A stretch of DNA of 8,587 nt, from NCBI GenBank assembly GCA_023442085.1, contig JAEZMT010000273.1:1-8587 (forward strand), in the 5' to 3' direction. Positions 4,959-8,587 of the stretch are shown here, one piece after another. A program made the position numbers and the translations under genes. A model generated the notes under the pieces. It was not told the DNA's origin. It searched no databases and was given only the letters and a program-made list of their open reading frames with translations. Source of the stretch: Pseudomonadota bacterium (GTDB taxonomy: Bacteria > Pseudomonadota > Alphaproteobacteria > Rhizobiales > Xanthobacteraceae). Numbering within the stretch: the first letter of the stretch is position 1; every line of letters begins with the position of its first letter.

Positions 4959-7499
4959 TCAGAAGGTGGCCTTCAGGCCCGCATAAGCGGAGAAGGGCTG
5001 GCCCGGCGATTGCATCTGCGGATTGTTGAGACCAAGATAATCCGTGTCGAAGAAGGTGCCGTAGGTGGCGTACTTGGCGTTGAAGAGATTGTTGATGTAG
5101 CCGAACACCTGGATGTTGTCGGTGACCTGGTAGGAGGTGTGGATATTGGCCACCCAGTATCCCGGCAGCATGGGGGCCTGGTTGGCGTCGTCGCCGACAT
5201 AATACTGGCTGGAAACGGCGATCACGTCGCCGCCCACCTTCCATTTCGGCGTCACCATGTAGTCGAGGCCGAATTTCAGCGTTTGGGCAGGGATGCCGGG
5301 GATGGTGTCGCCCGGGGTCACCAGCACCTGCTCATCCACCGCATAGGGATTGTTGGGCGAGGCGAGATAGCCGGTGAACTGGTAGGTGGCATTGAGATAG
5401 GCGTAGTTGGCGTAGAACTTCCACGGCCCGTTCACATATTGCATCTCCGCCTCGAACCCCTGGCGGCGGGTGGCGGGCACGTTGGTGAAATAGCCGTAGC
5501 CGGTCTGCTGACTGGCCAGCGCGATGATGTCGTTGTCGCTGTCGACGCGATAGACGCCGAGCTTCCAGTTCACCTTGCCGCCGAACAGTGCCCCGCCGCC
5601 GCGCAGGCCTGCCTCGTAGGTGTGGGAGACCACCTGCTCCAGGGGCGGGTCCGCGACCAGGGAGTTTTCGAGCAGGCACGGGCGGTTGGGATCGGCGCAG
5701 TTCAGTTCCAGCGGGGTGGGGGCGCGGTTGGATTCCGAATAGCCGCCATAGAGCGTCGCCTCGGGCGTGAGCTTGTAGGTGAGGCCGATGAGCGGGTTGA
5801 TGCGGGCGAAGGAATAGTCGCCGTTGAGCTGGGGGCTGGTGCCGGTGGCGTCCTGCATGGAGATCTGCGCGATGTTGAGGCGCGCGCCGACCGTCAGGGT
5901 CGCCCGGTCGGTCATGTCGAAGGCGTTGGTGGCGTAGAGGCCGTAATAGGTCGCGCTGGCATTGAGATCGACCGGCAGATAGAAGACCTGATACTGCTCC
6001 GGCAAGGAATAGTTCGGGATATTGTGCAGGTATTTGCCGAGGCCGACCACTTCCAGTGTGTTGGTGTTCGTAATTCCAAGCTCCGTATTGGAGCGGAAGT
6101 TGATCTGGCTGGAATCCACGCTGCCGCCGACGACGAAGTAATTGTCATGGCCGAGGAGCTTGTCGGTGCTGGTCGCCTGCACCGAGCCGCCATAGGTCGT
6201 CGTGTCGGTCCAGGTGCGGTTGATGACGCCGTAGAGCTGGTTGGGGCCGAGCGCAGTGAAGGGAATGGTGTTGCCGTTCTGGTCATAGAGGACCATCTGG
6301 CTGCGGAATGCCGCATAGGTGGGGTTGGTGATCGGATTGCCGCCACCGGCCGGGCCGGTGAACTGGTCCTCCTCCAGGCACATCTTGGTGTTGCCGACGC
6401 CGGGGTTCCAGGTGTTGGAGCACGCTTCGAGGTCGGCGTCGTTGCCGTCCACATGCGTCTGGCTGAACTTGCGGGCATAGAGGTTGCCCTGCAATTGCCA
6501 GGTATCGGTGAGGTCATAACGGCCGTTGAGGGCAAGGAGGCCGACGTTGTTCTCGGTGGTCTGCGGCCAGGTGTAGATGGAATTCCAGTTCTGATTCAGC
6601 ATCTCCACCGGTGTGGGACCGACCACGCCAAGATTGGTGGTGGCGGCACTGGCGACGAGGTGGACCTCGGTCTTGTCGTTCTTCCAGCCGAAGTCGCTGT
6701 AGAAGCGGGCGAGATCGGCGGGCGACTGCAGGCGCCAGCCGTCGGAATGCACCGCATCGGCCGCGATATAGACGCCGAAGCCGTCCTTCTCGCCGCCGTA
6801 TTGGATGTTGCCGCCGATCTGGCCGAAGGAGCCGCCCTGAATGCTGCCCTCGAAGCCGTGATAGTTGAAGCCGTTCTTCATCTCGATGGAGACGGCGCCG
6901 CCGAGAGCGTTGAGGCCGAAGGCAGGATTGTTGGAGAACACCTCGGCCCGGTTGATGGCGACCTCGGGGATGAGGTCCCAGTTCACCGTGTCGCCGAAGC
7001 CTTCGTTGAGCCGGATGCCGTTCTGGTAGACCGCGATGCCCTGCGGCGTGCCCTGCAGCGGCGAGGCGGCGAAGCCGCGGTAGCGGAAGTCCTGGAAGAA
7101 GGCGTTGCCTTGCACATCCGAGGTGTTGGCGCTGGGCGTGTACTGAAACAGGCCATCGGTGACGGCAAAGGAATTCAGCCGGTCGAACTGATCGGCGCCG
7201 ATGATGGTGACGGAGCCGGGCACCTTGTCCGCATCGATGCCGGTGCCGGAGAGCGGGGTGGTGGCGACCACTTCCACGGTGCCGAGCTGAAGGGTGCCGG
7301 ACGCGTCGCTTTGCTCCTGCGCGCGTGCCGGGAAGGCCACGAGCAGCGCCACCGGCACCGCGGCGGCGGAGAGGCCGAGGGCCACCGCCATCGCGCGCCA
7401 TGACGCGCTGCCCGCCGCAGATTCTCCGCACGCGCGGCGGGGTGAAACCCGCTGCGGTTGTGTGTGCTGTGAGGCTCCGCTCTCGCGCTCCCCGTGCAT
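4959..7499 (-). CDS. TonB-dependent outer-membrane receptor
   Basis: The protein has 846 residues and is complete. Residues 1-34 are a long polar n-region. Residues 35-60 form a hydrophobic signal sequence ending AFPARA|QEQ. A TonB-box-like TVEVVATTP lies at 74-82. The plug follows (about 92-210): KVPGSVTIIGADQFDRL, then GTPQGIAVYQNGIRLNEGFG, DTVNWDLIPE, and NPAFGLNALGGAVSIEMKNG. The rest is a beta-barrel with alternating aromatic and polar strands. It includes YINNLFNAKYATYGTFFD near the end and a terminal Phe (GLKATF), as expected for insertion by the Bam machinery. Two close Cys pairs (360/374 and 601/608) probably form disulfides in extracellular loops. The substrate is unknown. The plug wording resembles a broad proteobacterial receptor group, and I cannot tell siderophore, metal or other cargo. 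A GGGG ribosome site six bases before the ATG supports this start over Met37. Confidence 0.94.
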   Translation of the reverse strand: MHGERESGASQHTQPQRVSPRRACGESAAGSASWRAMAVALGLSAAAVPVALLVAFPARAQEQSDASGTLQLGTVEVVATTPLSGTGIDADKVPGSVTIIGADQFDRLNSFAVTDGLFQYTPSANTSDVQGNAFFQDFRYRGFAASPLQGTPQGIAVYQNGIRLNEGFGDTVNWDLIPEVAINRAEVFSNNPAFGLNALGGAVSIEMKNGFNYHGFEGSIQGGSFGQIGGNIQYGGEKDGFGVYIAADAVHSDGWRLQSPADLARFYSDFGWKNDKTEVHLVASAATTNLGVVGPTPVEMLNQNWNSIYTWPQTTENNVGLLALNGRYDLTDTWQLQGNLYARKFSQTHVDGNDADLEACSNTWNPGVGNTKMCLEEDQFTGPAGGGNPITNPTYAAFRSQMVLYDQNGNTIPFTALGPNQLYGVINRTWTDTTTYGGSVQATSTDKLLGHDNYFVVGGSVDSSQINFRSNTELGITNTNTLEVVGLGKYLHNIPNYSLPEQYQVFYLPVDLNASATYYGLYATNAFDMTDRATLTVGARLNIAQISMQDATGTSPQLNGDYSFARINPLIGLTYKLTPEATLYGGYSESNRAPTPLELNCADPNRPCLLENSLVADPPLEQVVSHTYEAGLRGGGALFGGKVNWKLGVYRVDSDNDIIALASQQTGYGYFTNVPATRRQGFEAEMQYVNGPWKFYANYAYLNATYQFTGYLASPNNPYAVDEQVLVTPGDTIPGIPAQTLKFGLDYMVTPKWKVGGDVIAVSSQYYVGDDANQAPMLPGYWVANIHTSYQVTDNIQVFGYINNLFNAKYATYGTFFDTDYLGLNNPQMQSPGQPFSAYAGLKATF

Positions 7500-7505
7500 G
7501 TCCCG

Positions 7506-7509
7506 CCCC
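7506..7509 (-). promoter_or_regulatory. Ribosome binding site of the TonB receptor
   Basis: On the minus strand AAAGGGGCGGGACATG places GGGG six bases before the ATG at 7497-7499. The same bases can pair with GCCCC encoded at 7529-7533, so the site may be masked in one leader conformation. Confidence 0.65.
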
Positions 7510-7512
7510 TTT

Positions 7513-7542
7513 CAGCCCTCGTCCGACCGGGGCTGTTTTTTT
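7513..7542 (+). terminator. Plus-strand intrinsic terminator inside the receptor leader
   Basis: CAGCCC (7513-7518) and GGGCTG (7530-7535) form a 6-bp stem with an 11-base loop, directly followed by seven Ts (7536-7542) on the plus strand. This is the form of a Rho-independent terminator, yet no plus-strand gene precedes it: upstream on that strand is the antisense of the receptor gene. On the receptor mRNA the same element reads as an A-run, then a hairpin, then the ribosome site. Confidence 0.5.
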
Positions 7543-7545
7543 GGC

Positions 7546-7605
7546 GGTGTGACGTCGCCGAGATGACCCGCGAAAGCTCAGGGAAACCGTGTGGGTCGTC
7601 ACACC
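7546..7605 (-). promoter_or_regulatory. Leader stem in the receptor 5' UTR
   Basis: GGTGTGACG (7546-7554) and CGTCACACC (7597-7605) are perfect 9-bp complements, separated by 42 bases. Inside, ACCC (7566-7569) pairs with GGGT (7593-7596) and stacks directly on one side of the outer stem. The receptor mRNA would therefore carry a two-part helix with an 11-base one-sided bulge about 50 bases before the start codon. It does not match any riboswitch class I can recall. Confidence 0.45.
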
Positions 7606-7617
7606 AGAATTCTACCA

Positions 7618-7689
7618 CCTGAAAACCATAGGCGCGCGCCGAATGCCGTCAATCGGACAAGGGGCTGAGAATTTTCTTAGGTTTTCAGG
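7618..7689. repeat. 10-bp inverted repeat framing the receptor promoter
   Basis: CCTGAAAACC (7618-7627) and GGTTTTCAGG (7680-7689) are perfect reverse complements with 52 bases between them. The centres are 62 bases apart, close to six helical turns. The left arm covers the predicted transcription start and part of the -10 box; the right arm lies upstream of the -35 box. A near-palindrome CTGAGAATTTTCTTAG abuts the right arm at 7665-7680. Confidence 0.5.
7625..7652 (-). promoter_or_regulatory. Sigma-70-like promoter candidate for the TonB receptor
   Basis: On the minus strand TTGACG (7652-7647; five of six -35 consensus bases) is followed after 16 bases by TATGGT (7630-7625; four of six -10 bases). 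Transcription would start near 7618 and give a leader of about 118 bases. No other pair as good is visible in this gap. Confidence 0.45.
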
Positions 7690-7710
7690 GTGTGTCTTCC
7701 GGGGAACGCT

Positions 7711-7751
7711 CGGGAAGATTCGGCAATGAAATTCGGGAACGTTTGGCAATG
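7711..7751. repeat. Two direct repeats with 23-base period
   Basis: CGGGAAGATTCGGCAATG (7711-7728) and CGGGAACGTTTGGCAATG (7734-7751) agree at 15 of 18 positions. They lie about 95-135 bases upstream of the predicted receptor start site. Partial similar cores (GGGAACG at 7702-7708, CGGGAGGG at 7753-7760) flank them. They could be tandem activator sites. Confidence 0.45.
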
Positions 7752-7821
7752 TCGGGAGGGCGGCGCTTCGCCTGCATCACGGGCGACTCTACAGGTGGCG
7801 GTCCGACTTGTCCTCATCCCG

Positions 7822-7863
7822 TCGCCCGGCGCTGCCTGTTCGGCCCGGTTCAGCGCCGGGCGA
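7822..7863 (-). terminator. 13-bp hairpin across the GMC oxidoreductase stop
   Basis: TCGCCCGGCGCTG (7822-7834) and CAGCGCCGGGCGA (7851-7863) form a perfect 13-bp stem with a 16-base loop. The stop codon (7850-7852) straddles the loop and one arm. No T-run follows, so it may be a 3'-end stabiliser or aid factor-dependent termination. The arm at 7821-7828 can alternatively pair with CGGGCGAC at 7780-7787. Confidence 0.45.
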
Positions 7864-8587
7864 GGCCGGCGGCGATCTTCTCGGCGATCATCAGCACCGG
7901 AATGTTGGTGTTGGCGGTGGGCAGGCGCGGCATGGCGGAGGCGTCCGCCACATAGAGGTTCTCGCTGCCGATGACGCGGCCTGTGGGGTCGAGCACCGCG
8001 CCGGGGTCGTCCTGTGCGCCGAGTCGGCAGGTGCCGCTGGCGTGCCAGACGCCGAACACGTTCGCCCGCACGAACACCTCCAGCCGCGCATCGTCTGCCA
8101 CGATCTCGGCGAGAGACATGCCGCCGGACATGAAGCGCTTCAGCGCCATCTGGCGCAGCACCGCCGGCACGTCGAGGAGGGCGCCCAGCGCCGCAGCGAC
8201 AACCGCATTGCCGCGGGAGACCTGGCTGAGGCGCTTCACGAACGGCGAGAAGGCGGCGGGGAAGACATCCCCCGAGTCCGGGTTCAGCGCCTCGCAGACG
8301 AGGAGGGAGAAAAGGGTGCGCACCCCCGACTTCATCCGCGCGAGGTCGCTCGGATCGTCCAGCAGGTTGAGGTCGGCCTCGGGATAGACGCTCGGATCAG
8401 GCGAGACGAGGCGCACGGAGCCGCTGGATCGCGGCCGGTTGCACCACAGGAAATAGAGGCCGAGCCGGCGGCCCAGCCCATGCCAGCCTGCCCGCGCCGA
8501 GGCGGTGGCGTAAAGGTCCGACGCCTCGCCCCCTTCGATCAGCGAGGAGAAGCGCAACGCTGCGAAGGACGCCCGGCGATAGGACAG
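7850..8587 (-). CDS. GMC-family FAD oxidoreductase, C-terminal part
   Basis: The frame is open to the right edge and gives 245 visible residues, roughly the last 45% of a typical GMC enzyme of about 530-560 residues. The N-terminal FAD-binding Rossmann fold lies outside the window. The GMC C-terminal domain is clear. It has the substrate-side motif NRPRSSGSVRLVSPDP, the active-site segment VWHASGTCRLG with the expected catalytic His (visible residue 182), and the closing FAD-contact motif ENLYVADASAMPRLPTANTN. This is followed by IPVLMIAEKIAAGL, with the second catalytic Asn at visible residue 226. Members oxidise alcohols, choline, sugars or similar substrates. The substrate and electron acceptor cannot be assigned from this part. 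It is upstream of the TonB receptor on the same strand, but a 350-base gap and a hairpin separate them. A TTG at 8555-8557 is internal, not a start. Confidence 0.92.
   Translation of the reverse strand: MSYRRASFAALRFSSLIEGGEASDLYATASARAGWHGLGRRLGLYFLWCNRPRSSGSVRLVSPDPSVYPEADLNLLDDPSDLARMKSGVRTLFSLLVCEALNPDSGDVFPAAFSPFVKRLSQVSRGNAVVAAALGALLDVPAVLRQMALKRFMSGGMSLAEIVADDARLEVFVRANVFGVWHASGTCRLGAQDDPGAVLDPTGRVIGSENLYVADASAMPRLPTANTNIPVLMIAEKIAAGLARR

Larger units (their letters stand above)
7500..7849. other. Regulatory region upstream of the TonB receptor
   Basis: This 350-base gap contains no credible gene. From the receptor outward it holds the ribosome site (7506-7509), a hairpin whose opposite-strand reading is an intrinsic terminator (7513-7542), and a long-range leader stem (7546-7605). 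Further out lie a promoter candidate (7625-7652), a 10-bp inverted repeat around that promoter (7618-7689), a near-palindrome (7665-7680), 23-bp-period direct repeats (7711-7751), and hairpin arms behind the GMC gene (7780-7849). Confidence 0.7.

Noticed and set aside
5010..7403. A 797-codon open frame on the plus strand, antisense to the TonB receptor
   Set aside because: It is in exact codon register with the receptor, so it stays open simply because the receptor avoids TTA, CTA and TCA codons, as GC-rich genomes do. The translation is a monotonous Val/Gly/Asp/Glu/His-rich string with no domain, while the receptor frame has a signal peptide, plug and terminal Phe.
6514..7602. A 362-codon minus-strand frame overlapping the start of the TonB receptor
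   Set aside because: It is an Arg/His/Pro/Gly-rich reading in another frame of the receptor gene. The receptor frame has the ribosome site and signal peptide.
7500..7620. A cobalamin or TPP riboswitch upstream of the TonB receptor
   Set aside because: The receptor leader is structured, but I cannot find the conserved cobalamin boxes or the TPP core motifs in it, so I leave it as an unassigned structure.
7618..7689. A transposon or MITE with 10-bp terminal inverted repeats
   Set aside because: The repeat spans only 72 bases, no target-site duplication is evident, and it coincides with a good promoter candidate, so a regulatory role is more likely.
1..8587. CRISPR arrays, tRNA or rRNA genes, integrases, transposases, toxin-antitoxin pairs or defence genes
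   Set aside because: Reading both strands, I found no regularly spaced repeats of CRISPR type, no cloverleaf, no rRNA sequence and no protein of those families.

Overview
This is an 8.6 kb piece of a GC-rich bacterial chromosome. A TonB-dependent outer-membrane receptor with an export signal shows a Gram-negative host. The protein style, the heavy avoidance of A/T-ending codons and the mix of families suggest an alphaproteobacterium of the Rhizobiales/Hyphomicrobiales kind. That placement is an inference from the sequence, not a match to any database.

Layout from left to right: the 3' end of an unrecognised gene (+, ends at 140). Then a 426-base gap with an AT-rich island and an elaborate hairpin. 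Then a LuxR-type regulator (-, 567-1694). A divergent spacer full of nested palindromes separates it from a DUF1269 membrane protein (+, 1937-2422). Next come a GlxA/FtrA-type AraC regulator with a DJ-1/PfpI domain (-, 2462-3397) and, divergent from it, an isochorismatase-like cysteine hydrolase (+, 3485-3991). Then a nitroreductase (-, 4004-4717), a TonB-dependent receptor (-, 4959-7499), and the C-terminal part of a GMC-family FAD oxidoreductase (-, 7850 to the right edge).

Strands alternate in the left half, so most genes there are single transcription units rather than parts of an operon. The one clear regulator-target arrangement is the GlxA-type regulator back to back with the cysteine hydrolase. 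On the right, GMC oxidoreductase, receptor and nitroreductase share a strand, but they are separated by gaps of 350 and 241 bases that contain hairpins and a terminator. They are therefore probably transcribed separately.

I found no phage genes, transposase, CRISPR array, tRNA or rRNA, and no gene cluster that amounts to a new system. The most unusual material is non-coding: the 350-base region upstream of the TonB receptor. It holds a plausible sigma-70 promoter framed by a 10-bp inverted repeat, 23-bp-period direct repeats, a long-stem leader structure, two mutually exclusive helices around the ribosome binding site, and an intrinsic-terminator-like element that faces the opposite direction. 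These are sequence observations; their functions are hypotheses.
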